Source: Lepidostoma basale | Lineage: Eukaryota > Arthropoda > Insecta > Trichoptera > Lepidostomatidae | Length of the DNA: 64,000 nt | Direction: 5' to 3' | Assembly (NCBI GenBank): GCA_022606425.2 | Contig: JAHDVF020000875.1 | Location: 558,001 to 622,000 of the forward strand | Part shown: one piece after another, positions 27,301 to 36,884 of the stretch | Layout: each line of letters starts with the position of its first letter | How positions within the stretch are numbered: the first letter of the stretch is position 1 | The notes under the pieces: model-generated | What the model was told of the DNA's origin: nothing | The model's database searches: none | Seen by the model: only the letters and a program-made list of their open reading frames with translations | Translations under genes and position numbers: made by a program

Positions 27301-30300
27301 GTGCAAGGTAGAGAAAACGATATGTATTTTTTTCCTTGGCTAATCAGAACATAGATTTGTTTTACTATAATCTTAAAATTTTCCATGTGCTATCGAAAAC
27401 AGACACTACTACAAGACCTAATGTCACCGTCGTTGGTGCTATTTTTGTGATTTTTTTAGCTTTCGATTATCAAAAATATTTATAAAAAATATGTCTATGC
27501 TAACCTATTATGTTTGGCTTTTTTTTTTACATACGTTCCAAATTTACATAAATGATTTCATCAACGTCAGTAACGTTGAACCTCTGCTAATCTCTTGGTG
27601 ATACAAATAAACTATAGATTAATTTTTAATAATCAATAGCTCAATCTTCTTCTTATTCTGTAGTTATACGAGTATATGAACTCTTTGCTTAGGTGTAGGT
27701 ACCCCCTCATCTGAACTTTTGAATTATCAGAACGCATTTACGTGAGAATACGGCATTACAATTGCAAATATGTACCTAACTAATGAGATTGGACTTTTGC
27801 AGTTGAGAGATGGCGGCAAAAGGAAGAGTATGATCGTGACGTCCAACACGCGCGGCAAGCCTACCATGGAGATCTACAGGCCGCCCAGTGAGTCCTTCCC
27901 CATTTTCTTCTTATCTCTATGTGTCATCCTTCTGCCAATACAAACAAGATATTCCATTAGCGTTTGAAATTTAAATATTGTGTTTGCCAAAGAACGTATG
28001 AGCCGTGTAATTTGTTTACGTTTCTTTACTAGTCTGTTTATATATTCGTAGGTAGAATACCTACTAGCTACCTTTCCATTATACTTGGCCGCATTCTATT
28101 GACCAACTGCTCGTACGTGAGAATAATCTCAAATTCCTTTATATTGTACACATTCTATCGATTATTCAATAGCGGGAATGTCATGGGTGATCCACGGTAT
28201 TCTTATTGAAATTGTAATAATGTCTCATTTCATTTCCGTTGTCTCGGTACCCAATAATTGCTAATGCCTATTCATTAGTATTCCTAACGCAAAACACAGA
28301 ACCTCGCATTCAAATTTATAGCTGTAATTTCGAGTACAGGTATGCCGCCACGGCAGTATTCCAATAAAAAGATAATTCGATCGCCTAAATCATATTTAAA
28401 AATAATTCTCCGACTAGGTACCATTACAGTCAAGAAGTGAGAATATTTCGAAAACAGAATTCGAAGTCCAGACGGATTCACATTTGAAATTAGAATTACT
28501 TACTCATGTTATAAGATCCACTGGTGTAGCCGGGACCAACACAATATTTTTCTTGCATACAAGGAAACGGTGCATTTTTTTTATAAATTCCAAGATTCGT
28601 GTTAATTGTGTAAATATTTCAAAACTCTTATTTTAGTGGTTTGGTACTCCCATGTGTAATGATTTTTGTATTTCTTATTGAGTGATCTATTAAAAATAAA
28701 AATGCCAATCTCGTTTAACCATTTAATTGTTTTATTCTAAATAACACAAAGTTAGTCACAACGTCAGTTATCTAGAAGTTTTATCATATTTTATGGGAGT
28801 GACATGAACATTTTGCCATGCTAATTATTTTTGCAGTTTTAAGGATACAACCAATAAGATTATGAAATTATGAAAGAATAAAAATACTTTGAAAATTTAT
28901 ATGCATGTAAAATAATTATCGGTATAAAACATATTTGATTACTAATCATTTTAAAAACTATTCTTTTTCTTAGAAACACTTTATTTTAAATTTTCTTAAA
29001 TGACGGTGAAAACTTGTAAACACCGTCCACCCTAGTGTGATTAAAGTATAATATCAAGTAATGAAATTAGTCAGTATTTTTTTAAACTAAAATATTTACC
29101 TAAACATTTATCAAAAACTAGGACAATGAATTTTCCAAGAAATGATCTCAAAATATTGGAAATTCTCTTTTTCCTTAATTATTGTTAATAATGTATAATT
29201 AAGATACTTCATTTATGTTTGTCATATTATTTTGCTCCATAAACTCGGGGTTAAAAATGAACATGAGTTTGATCCTCGCCACATTTGATAATATCCTAGC
29301 AAAGCGCAACACGTGACTTCCATAAAATATACTTCTAATTAAACTTCCAGAAAACAGAATTTCAAAAAACTCTTCAAGAAACAATAACTTTTATGTATTT
29401 ACAAAATTGCTAAGTTAGCCATTTTTATTGCCATTATTGTTCATTTAAAAATTAAATATTTGTGTCTTATTTTTTAATCTACTTGTATATATATATACAA
29501 TATATAAAAGTTTTTTCAGATATTTATTTACGTGTAGTCATAAGAAACTATGATCACCGTATTTTTTAAACATAATTTAAGACCAAAAAACTGTAATTTA
29601 TTTTTCTGAATGCACCCCTGTCCGCCCGCTCTCGATGTGAAGTTCCATGAACAATAAAAATGCAGGGATTCGCTGACATGGCGGCGTCGTATCCCGAGTT
29701 TTCCGATCTGAAATGACATCCCACAATAATGTTATGGCAGGTGTGCGAGTGGACGGAGTGCAGCAGCAGAACAACAAGCTGAACGTGCACGCCAAGGAGT
29801 TCACCATGTCCAAACACAATGATCTGCAGAATTCCAGGTGATATTATCATGTCGATTTTCATTTGTTTTATTTTTCCTTCTGGTCGCTGTTTCAAAATTT
29901 CAATAGGATACGTAGTAAACTGTATTTTAACGTAAATAATTAAATTGCGCTTATTAAATATTTTTGTATGGTTGGTTATGTGGAATTGTTTTTAAATGGT
30001 TTTGTTTGGTGTAATGTCTTATATTCAGAAATGCGTTGTTTTTGTTCTAAGCAATGTTCATACATTTTGTCGCATAAAAGCTGTATTCATATACATAACC
30101 GTATATTATCTGTTTGACTTATTCTTGTTAGATCTTGGCTTTCGGGAGTATCAGCCCGAAGGCTAATTATCTGTTTGAATTTTTATTAATACTTTCCGCG
30201 TAATGAGACATCTATGATTAGACAAAGAAACCTTAGCAAACATTTTTTTAATTAGTTGTTGCAAAATTAGTAATTTACTTTCAGACGTCATTATTTTTTT

Positions 30301-33300
30301 AAAACTAAATAATAGAAATATTTTTACTCTTACCATGTACAGGTAAGACGCATTTTCTATCCCGATATCTGTATTCGCATTTAAAGAAATATATTTTTTG
30401 ATTCATAAGAAATAATCATTTCGTATTTTTTATCATCAAAGTTTTAGGTATTTAAATCTGATTATCACAACGGTTGGTAATAAATCCTAGGTATTTAACA
30501 TTGTAATTACGTAAAATGTTATATTTCTGTAATTTTTTTATGTGTTTGATAAAAGAAGATTTTTGTTTTATAATATTTTCTCTGTAATGTGGTAATGGTC
30601 ATAAATAAACAAATGAATACAAGTATTGTGATAGCTTTTTTTTTAAAGTTTGACATACTTATTGTGATTATAGAATTTTTCTACAATTATATAGACTAAT
30701 AATTCTACCAATTCTTTATGAAGTAATAATTAAATTAATCATTGTATTAAAATAACCATTTAAAACATATTTTGTATAATTGCTATCATGTGTAATAGTA
30801 GAATCTACATTATTTAATATTGATAAAAATATGTGTTTTGTAGAAGTTTTATTATATTTTATAGGGCTATGCTAGGGTATTATAAAATGTTTATCATTAT
30901 CAGATGTTTTCTAACTAAGCAATTATCACGCCATCTCTGAAGGGGTAGGCAGAATGAATGGACCCCTACAGTTCTTTCCTGATATATTCTCTCGCTCCAC
31001 AACATTAATACATCATGTCATGCATGCACACCAATTTCTCTGACTCTCCAATTGGCTGACATTTAATATTTGATTGATTTGATCATGCCATGTTTTCTCA
31101 GTCTTTGTTTATTTCTAGTTCCATTTAAAAAACTTACTAACCGTCACGCCGTCTCTCCGAAGAGGTAGGCAGAAAGAATGGACTGCCACACTTTTCTTTC
31201 CTGACATATTTCTCTCGCATCCTCAACATTCATACATTGTGTCATGCACGTGCGTCGATTTTTCTGACTCCTCACGTGGCCGACATTCAATATTTGATTT
31301 ATTTGATTGTGCCACATTTTCCTCGGCCTTCCTCTTTGTTTATCTTCATTCTTCATCTTAATGATCCTTTCATTATTTTGTTCATAACACCATCATTCGC
31401 ACCGCGTTCACTTCTTATATTTTCATTTGACACTCTATCATACACAGAGTATCCACACATTCATCTAAGAGATCTCATTTCTACTGCATTTATTCTACTT
31501 TCATCCTTCTTTTGCCAGTTCCATGCTTCACTTTCATACATAAGGTTCGGTACAAGAACACTATTGTGCACTGCCATTTAAGCTTTTTTGAATAGGTTTT
31601 TGTTTGCGATGACAAAAATTATGTAGTTCCATTTACGTTGTTTAAATATACTTTCTTTACCATTCTTTCTTCATTCATTCTTTCCATGTCTATAAACCAT
31701 CTTAATAGACATTTTCTAAATATTTAATATGGACTTTATGTCATTGTTTGAAATAATAAGGACATGTTAAATTGGATTTTAAATGATTAATTCTTGGACT
31801 AATCTAGAGATTGTGTTTTCAGATCTCAGATAAATGTGAACCAGATGGGCGGGTACGCCGGTGGGGGAGGTGGCGGCGCCGGCAATCTACAGCACTCCAA
31901 GTCCTCGGGCAGCATTCTACAGCAGCTGATGGGTGGGCCACCCCCCGCTCTGCCTCTGCTGCCCGCCCTGCCCGCCCTCTACCCCCATAGGCACCTCCTC
32001 ACTTCCGCATCCTCCTCAAATATACTGCATGTGAGTGCGCATGCTTTTAGTCCAACTACAAAACAAATTAACTTTTGACAAATAGGTCATAAGCTTAATT
32101 ATGCGACTTAGACCAACTTAATTTGAGGATTTATTGAAATCTTAAATATAAGGCTACGGCCACATAAGTAGTGGCCTCGCTAGTTGCTTAGAGTTACACT
32201 GCGCGCCAGGTGACACATCCGTTCCAACTTTCGCACACCATACTATCAGGAAGACCGCGCTGTGACTCAATAGTAGATAATAATTAGAGATGCGCCGAGT
32301 ACAAGTTTTACCGAGTTACCGAGTACGAGTATTACTCGGTTTGATGTTTGCCAAACCGAATACTCGGCCGAATAACTCGGTTCAATTTCAAGTCGGTGAA
32401 ATCTGCCCAAACATAGCGGATATGCAAGAAAAGCTTAAAGATGAAGTTCAGGGTCGCTTTTAAGGCTTAGAAGGTGATAAATATTACTGCTTGGCTACTT
32501 TACTGGACCCCAGATTGAGATTTTTTAATCCAGAGAAATGCGAATTGATCAGGAAGATCCCATTTTTAGAATCCATTGAAAGAAGCGACGTTACAGAGAG
32601 CGCCAGCAGCAGTGAAGAAAACGAATCTAATTCTAACCTTAACCAATCAAGACAATCACAAGATGCTCATGCATCATTTTGGAATTGCTTCCAAGAACTT
32701 GCTTCTACCCAGCCACCGGAGCGCGACGATCCTAAAAGCCCCATGGCTCTAGAATTGGATCAATATGTAAACGAAGGATTGTTGTCAAAAGATAAGAGTC
32801 CTTTCGAGTGGTGGGAAAGACATAAAACAAGATATCCAGAGTTAGCACATTTAGCAAGAGTGTTTTTCTGTGCACCTGCAAGCACTGTGTATAGCGAGCG
32901 GTTTTTTTCAGAAGCAGGTAACGTCTATGAAAAAAAAAGGAACAGGCTGTTACCAGAATGTGCGGAGAGTCTTGTATTCTTACATCACAACTTGCCTTTG
33001 CTAAATTTTAAATATTAATTGTTAAACTTCAATTTTAATATATGCAACTTTTTAATTCTACTGTTTTCATTATATTTCCCAAAATATTATATTACTTTAG
33101 TTAAACCGAGTATACTCGTCATTTAGACCGAGTTATTCGGCCGAGTACGAGTAATAAAAAAACGCCGAATACACCGAGTACCGAGTATTAAACGAGTACT
33201 CGGCCCATCTCTAATAATAATTATTACTTAGCTAAGTATTATACTTAGTGAAGCACTTTGCACAAGAAGCAAAGTTGTGCAAGCACATTTTTTTAAGTTT

Positions 33301-36300
33301 TAACAAAACAGTTTTTTTGGTATCTGTCTATTTCTATAAAATTTTCAACAAGATAAATTTAATAAAAAAAAGTATTATTACGTAAAATAAATCGTTAATG
33401 CAATGGCAATTCTTCATTAATTTGAAAAGAACGCCTTTTTTATTATACAATTGCATATTTATTTGAAAACTAGCACCATTAGCGACGGCTTGTATACCTT
33501 AATAGGTAGATGGGAATGTAGAGTTAAGGTTATTTTATTTTATTTTAATTTTTTTATTATTGCGGGTAACAAACAGCAAATACAGTATATGAATATAAAC
33601 ACACAGAGACAACAAAACAAGGCCAATTACATGCAATAACAAGATTATACATAAAATTCAAATTTTGTGTACAAATATTTGTAGATTTTTCGGTTTTTAG
33701 CAAATTTGATACACTTTGAAATAGATGGTTAACACAATTTCAGATTTGAGTAGAATAGAAAGTTCATTAGTAATACTCGGGACCCAAAAACTAAGGCCAT
33801 ACGCATATATTGTGGATCTTCAGCTCTCAGGATTGGATAGGTAATTTAATCTCCTATAGGTAGTTCCGGCCAGTTACAGCTGGAATGAGATCTTTATATC
33901 TAGAAGATGGTGGCGAGCTTCCGAAATCAGCCCGAACTAGAAGAAGAATTAATGGAATGAAACTAAATATTTATTATAAAGAGTGATTTTTCAAAATTAA
34001 TTTTTATCATTCTCAAAACCTAGATTCTTAAAAAAACAAATATTTTTTCTTAATATTCACAGATATCCCATATTTATAAGGTTAACTATATATACATTTT
34101 TACAATGTATAGGTACTTAGTAAGCGTGCTCATATATTTAAATTTTTGTAGATAATATTATGAAACGTTTGACTTCTTGTTCTTGAATAGCATCGATTGA
34201 CAGTATGATTAATTTATTCCAGCCCCCTCCCCGTGTGCACTTTAAGCTCCAGCCGCAGCAGATGAACACCATTCCCCTCACTCCGCTTGTGCACGAGCGC
34301 AAGAAGTCTCCCCCGGCGCCAGTGCAGGTGAACGGGAGTGCGGGAGTGGGGCCTCGCCTGCGCCCCGCCCAACCACTGGCCACCGGCCTCAAGCGCTCCA
34401 AGAGTCTCACCGCCTCCGACACACTCGCCAGTGGGATGGCCGCCCTTGGACTCACGGCGGACGCCTCTGACCTCGGAACTTTTCCCAAAGAGATCCAGGA
34501 GAATCTAGACAAGGCTACCAAAGGTGAAAATAATAGAAAAATACATTTATTTATTGTTTACACTTTGGAACCCTTTTCCTGCCATCACCCCTCCCAAGAA
34601 CCACCCCCCCAGATCATCTTAGACGAATAATTTTTTTTTTCAAATAATAATTTGACTATTAAACCACCCTACGTATTTGAACGTTCGTGATACGTTCAGT
34701 TTGACTATACCATTCTGCGCTATCCCGTATCCGCTTGAGAAAAAGTAATGTACCTAAAATGTACAAACTGTTAGGGATACGCGCGTGTGCCAACAACACT
34801 CGAGTACAAGTCTTCATAAATATGATAGTTTTACAAGGGGCAGGCGAAGTGTGCGGCCGTGTATTTGACGTTTCGTAATTTAAAAAAAATAAAATTAATA
34901 TATAATTAAATTTCATTAATAAAAAACCTGCTTTTTTTGCACATTTCTCGGAAAATTACCTGAAGGTAGTTCCTAAACCTTCCAACAAGCTAAAAAACTG
35001 CCAACAAGTTTTGATACAAGCCTTATTTTAATTAGTAGGATCATTGGAGAAACTTTTGACTTGGGTGATGGCTGTAATGACAGTACATAATGTGTTGAAA
35101 CTGGTCAGCAGTTAAATACTTAATGAGTTAAAGAGTAACAAAATGATTATTTGATTCCAGACCCTAACCAACTGCCAGCCCGCGTGCTGATGGAGCTGGT
35201 GGGGCATGTCCTCCGGCGTGCGGTGGAGAGCCCTCGCTACGCGCTCCCGGCTGCGCGCACCGCCATCACCATCATCGAGCTGGAGCGCACGCAGACCTTC
35301 CTGGAGTCTCTGCTCAATTCCTGCCAGCAGTGGTACCAGAACAGGGACAAGGTGGGTAACAACACCAACAAAAACTATTTGAGGAATCTGTTTTAGTTAT
35401 TTTTAGTCATACTTCCTAGAAAGGGGTTATTTACTGAACAAAATAAAATGAATCCTAAAGATATTCATCTGCATTTTCTACTGTCTCGAAACAAAGTCAT
35501 ACGTAGGATCAAATCTACCATCCCGGATCAGGGGCCAATCCTTTAATTATTTAAATCACCAAACTGACAGACTAGATACAGCAGTCTGACCCGGGGACAA
35601 AGTGGCTAAGGGCCTTGAGGAAAGTTTTCATCCTGATTTAAAACTGTTGTCGAGAATAATAAACTCAAAAGTGGAAAAAACAGTGTTTTAATTCATAAAA
35701 ATTCATCATTATAGAATTCCACAGTGTTAACGCCTTAAGTTAATCTAAAAAGACCAATACTCTTCCTAAAGTATAACCATATCTTATGCATTCCTGGTAT
35801 TATTATATTATATTTTACCTGTTCTCAATAGATGCCTTAAACCTAATTTTGTTTGTAATATATTTTGAGAAAATAATAAAATATGTGACAAGATGTCTAC
35901 GCTGATACTTTCACTATTGTTAATACTCAGTTAGCTTAAAACTATAATAATTTATTTATTCTTGTCATTGGTAAATGTATGAATAAAATAATGTTTATAA
36001 TTTGGAGTGTTATTTTGTTTTCAGTTCCTGAATGTGATGATTGGGGGCAGCCGCCCGCGGCTGGTGGCCTTCATCTCGCTGCTGCTAGAGTTGTTCTGCC
36101 AACTGCGCCGGCATCCCACCTCGGGCGGGGGCTCCGTGTCCCCGCCAGCGCGGGCTATCCTCACTCTCATCTGTCGCTGCTGCGAGGAGTGCATTCGCGC
36201 TCCTGGACCACCTGCATCGGACGTTAGTATTCATACATCCACCTCTTTTCTTCTTAAATTTGATTGCTTTTCATTATTGTTCTGGACAAATTTAAAACAC

Positions 36301-36884
36301 TTTGGGATACTAATAAAGGATTGTTGATGTAACTTTCATATAAAACCAAGGAAATCGTAGCACAATCAAATATTTAATGTTGGCCACATCTGCAGTCAGA
36401 GAAATCGATGTACATACGATTTATGAATATTGAGGAAGCGAGAGCGGGATAGATGGTTTGATGGTTAGTTAGTCAATTTTAGCTTTAAAATGATTTTTTT
36501 TTAAGGAACCTATACCCAAGTCACAATTGTATGATCTGCCTTATCTGTATTTCATATGCAGGCTTAAAATAATTGGATAGATTATGTAATGTTTCGAATT
36601 TTTGTACCAGTAATTTATTAAATTGAAAATAAATGAATTTTTTAAAATGGGAATTCTAGACGGAGAATCTGTTTTTCGTACTGACGTTCATCGGACGAGA
36701 TCTGGAGACACAGCTGCCGGCTGAGTTGGAGAAGTTGCTGGCGGCTGTACGTGATGCCTTCCTCAATGCTTCGGCTGCCGCACCCTCTGTCTCACGCACC
36801 CTTCTGCAGCTCATCGAGCTGCACGCCTCCCACTGGCAGTTGCCCGGAGGCGCCGTGCTCTACTACTACCCCTCCACCAAGTAG
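20355..36884 (+). CDS. MIF4G-domain protein, CTIF/MIF4GD-like (eight exons, complete)
   Basis: Exons 20355-20507, 27803-27887, 29741-29837, 31823-32030, 34223-34523, 35161-35351, 36025-36222 and 36660-36884 join into 1458 nt (485 residues) with all phases agreeing. The first 280 residues are low-complexity: Gly-rich, Gln/Asn-rich, Pro-rich, with basic KRKS and LKRSKSL patches. Residues 280-485 are a helical domain reading [67 protein letters not shown] and ending [15 protein letters not shown]...YYYP. This is the MIF4G half-domain pattern of CTIF and MIF4GD, which link the cap-binding complex or histone mRNA 3' ends to translation initiation; the LIELHA-xW and final YYY features fit best. PAIP1 is a less likely alternative. 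The start is the first ATG after the in-frame TAG at 20340. Confidence 0.88.
20510..21300. other. Intron 1, left part
   Basis: No exon was recognised. A short GC-richer patch lies at 21020-21115 without coding character. Confidence 0.4.
21301..21664. mobile_element. MITE-like element with ~35-bp inverted ends
   Basis: The ends TCGGTACTTATTTGGCAAAA GGTCCCA and, inverted, TCGGTATTTATTTGGCAAAA GGTCCCA continue with GC-TTTTTTT runs. The AT-rich centre has no gene. The superfamily is unknown because no clear target duplication was found. Confidence 0.7.
22195..22445 (-). mobile_element. LINE 3' fragment
   Basis: Shares sequence and order with 45020-45400 (-): the blocks TGCGTAGTGTCTTGCCAT-type, CTCAGAGCGCATTTTTTTG and CCTACCTAACGACACC. 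In the better copies these code for a reverse transcriptase C-terminus with [20 protein letters not shown]. Confidence 0.65.
23255..24340 (-). mobile_element. RTE-derived repeat (CTAG...TATAGATA ends) inserted in the LINE
   Basis: Starts CTAGCTGACCCGGCAAAGC on + and ends TTGCCTTTTATTTATATAGA, running into a GATA array. On the - strand 23945-23808 reads [20 protein letters not shown] followed by a stop, the extreme C-terminus of RTE-type reverse transcriptases, so CTAGCTGACC... is the inverted 3' end. Sister copies are at 54529-55190 and 59480-59650. On the - strand the ends also read TC...CTAG as in Helitrons, so the class is not settled. Confidence 0.65.
24182..24337 (+). repeat. (GATA)n microsatellite
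   Basis: About 35 units of GATA with a few GAAGATA interruptions. It starts within the TATATAGATA end of the preceding repeat. Confidence 0.97.
24640..25262 (+). mobile_element. Hairpin-tail LINE, 3' fragment
   Basis: Decayed frames read [47 protein letters not shown] and [12 protein letters not shown], ending CTGCCTACCCCTCCGTAAAA, CGGCGTGATGG. This is the family whose intact C-terminus reads [20 protein letters not shown] then SAYPFGETA. Confidence 0.75.
25740..26070 (+). pseudogene. Tc1-type transposase C-terminal relic
   Basis: Broken frames include [14 protein letters not shown] (around the last catalytic Glu, with E in IEHVW) and end KAKGGHTKY followed by TGA at 26063-26065, the standard Tc1 C-terminus. 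The N-terminal two-thirds and clear terminal repeats were not found. Confidence 0.65.
26655..27170 (+). mobile_element. Hairpin-tail LINE, 5'-inverted copy
   Basis: 26850-27150 (+) reads [40 protein letters not shown] and [20 protein letters not shown], ending STYPCGETA and a TTTG-type tail. 26655-26845 is the preceding segment of the same element but inverted (CCATACATTAGGGTTGGGAC region; compare 31500-31580). Confidence 0.8.
27180..27802. other. Intron 1, right end
   Basis: AT-rich; nothing recognised apart from the acceptor GGACTTTTGCAG ending at 27802. Confidence 0.4.
27803..27887 (+). CDS. MIF4G gene exon 2
   Basis: Acceptor CTTTTGCAG, donor GTGAGT at 27888. It codes for [20 protein letters not shown] then TMEIYRPP and one base of a Ser codon. 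Confidence 0.85.
27888..29740. other. Intron 2
   Basis: AT-rich. At 28765-28825 the block TAGAAGTTTTATCATATTTT with GTGACATG is a scrap of the foldback family at 44240. Nothing else was recognised. Confidence 0.45.
29741..29837 (+). CDS. MIF4G gene exon 3
   Basis: Acceptor GTTATGGCAG (weak pyrimidine tract), donor GTGATA at 29838. It codes for [20 protein letters not shown] and [13 protein letters not shown] with split codons at both ends. Phase agrees with exons 2 and 4. Confidence 0.8.
29850..30919. other. Intron 3, left part
   Basis: AT-rich. At 30835-30910 lies another scrap of the foldback family (GTAGAAGTTTTATTATATTT). Nothing else was recognised. Confidence 0.4.
30920..31075 (-). mobile_element. 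Hairpin-tail LINE, 3' scrap
   Basis: Begins TAACTAAGCAATTATCACGCC-like inverted tail, then GGGGTAGGCAGAATGAATGG. It reads back as the C-terminal end of the hairpin-tail LINE. A second copy follows 60 bp to the right in the same orientation. Confidence 0.7.
31136..31620 (-). mobile_element. Hairpin-tail LINE, 3' fragment
   Basis: The antisense frame reads [40 protein letters not shown] and [20 protein letters not shown], ending AYLFGETA. The region to 31620 holds the preceding reverse transcriptase end. The tail hairpin reads CCTCTTCGGAGAG, with both stem bases changed relative to other copies. Confidence 0.85.
31823..32030 (+). CDS. MIF4G gene exon 4
   Basis: Acceptor TTGTGTTTTCAG, donor GTGAGT at 32031. 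It codes for [34 protein letters not shown], a Pro/Leu/Ala-rich run, and SASSSNILH. This is the Gly- and Pro-rich disordered part of the protein. Confidence 0.87.
32285..33213 (+). mobile_element. hAT transposon derivative with perfect 8-bp target duplication
   Basis: ATAATAAT at 32277-32284 and again at 33214-33221 brackets a 929-bp element whose ends read TAGAGATGCGCCGAGTAC and, inverted, TAGAGATGGGCCGAGTAC. Many subterminal copies of CCGAGTA/ACTCGG lie in both ends, as expected for transposase-binding sites. It lies in intron 4 of the MIF4G gene. Confidence 0.93.
32461..33018 (+). pseudogene. hAT transposase, C-terminal part only
   Basis: After a stop at about 32461 the frame is open: [18 protein letters not shown], an acidic Ser/Asn-rich linker, [39 protein letters not shown], and [20 protein letters not shown] with RNRLLPE, then stop at 33016-33018. 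This is the hAT dimerisation domain. The BED finger and most of the RNase-H-like core are missing, so the copy is non-autonomous. The reading frame is still well preserved. Confidence 0.88.
33222..34222. other. Intron 4, right part
   Basis: AT-rich; no exon, RNA gene or clear repeat was recognised before the acceptor at 34222. Confidence 0.4.
34223..34523 (+). CDS. MIF4G gene exon 5
   Basis: Acceptor AATTTATTCCAG, donor GTGAAA at 34524. It codes for [53 protein letters not shown] and [16 protein letters not shown]. It ends with one base of an Asp codon. The KRSKSL patch is a plausible phosphorylation or 14-3-3 type site, by inference only. Confidence 0.88.
34657..34890 (-). repeat. ~215-bp dispersed repeat
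   Basis: Runs from ACCACCCTACGTATTTGAAC to GTATTTGACGTTTCGTAATT. Matches 51590-51833 in inverted orientation nearly throughout, and 8685-8755 partly. It has no reading frame of note and no clear inverted ends. Confidence 0.75.
35161..35351 (+). CDS. MIF4G gene exon 6 (start of helical domain)
   Basis: Acceptor TTTGATTCCAG, donor AAG/GTGGGT at 35352. It codes for [40 protein letters not shown] and QQWYQNRDK. Very GC-rich relative to introns. Confidence 0.9.
35750..35885 (+). mobile_element. jockey/CR1-like LINE, extreme 3' end
   Basis: ATGCATTCCTGGTATTATTA, TATTTTACCTGTTCTCAATA and TTTTGAGAAAATAATAAA match the two halves of the interrupted LINE at 22446-24445. Lies in intron 6. Confidence 0.75.
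36025..36222 (+). CDS. MIF4G gene exon 7
   Basis: Acceptor TTGTTTTCAG, donor GTTAGT at 36223. It codes for [36 protein letters not shown] and [18 protein letters not shown]. Phase 0 on both sides. Confidence 0.9.
36380..36475 (+). mobile_element. Hairpin-tail LINE scrap
   Basis: TTGGCCACATCTGCAGTCAG, GAATATTGAGGAAGCGAGAG and GATGGTTAGTTAGT match the end of the family; the hairpin itself is deleted. Confidence 0.55.
36660..36884 (+). CDS. MIF4G gene exon 8 (C-terminus)
   Basis: Acceptor GGAATTCTAG ends at 36659; TAG stop at 36882-36884. It codes for [51 protein letters not shown] and a Tyr-rich end. Confidence 0.92.
   Translation, partial: TENLFFVLTFIGRDLETQLPAELEKLLAAVRDAFLNASAAAPSVSRTLLQLIELHASHWQLPGGAVLYYYPSTK

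Noticed and set aside
34138..34521. 127-codon - strand frame
   Set aside because: Shadow of MIF4G exon 5; the + frame joins its neighbours in phase.
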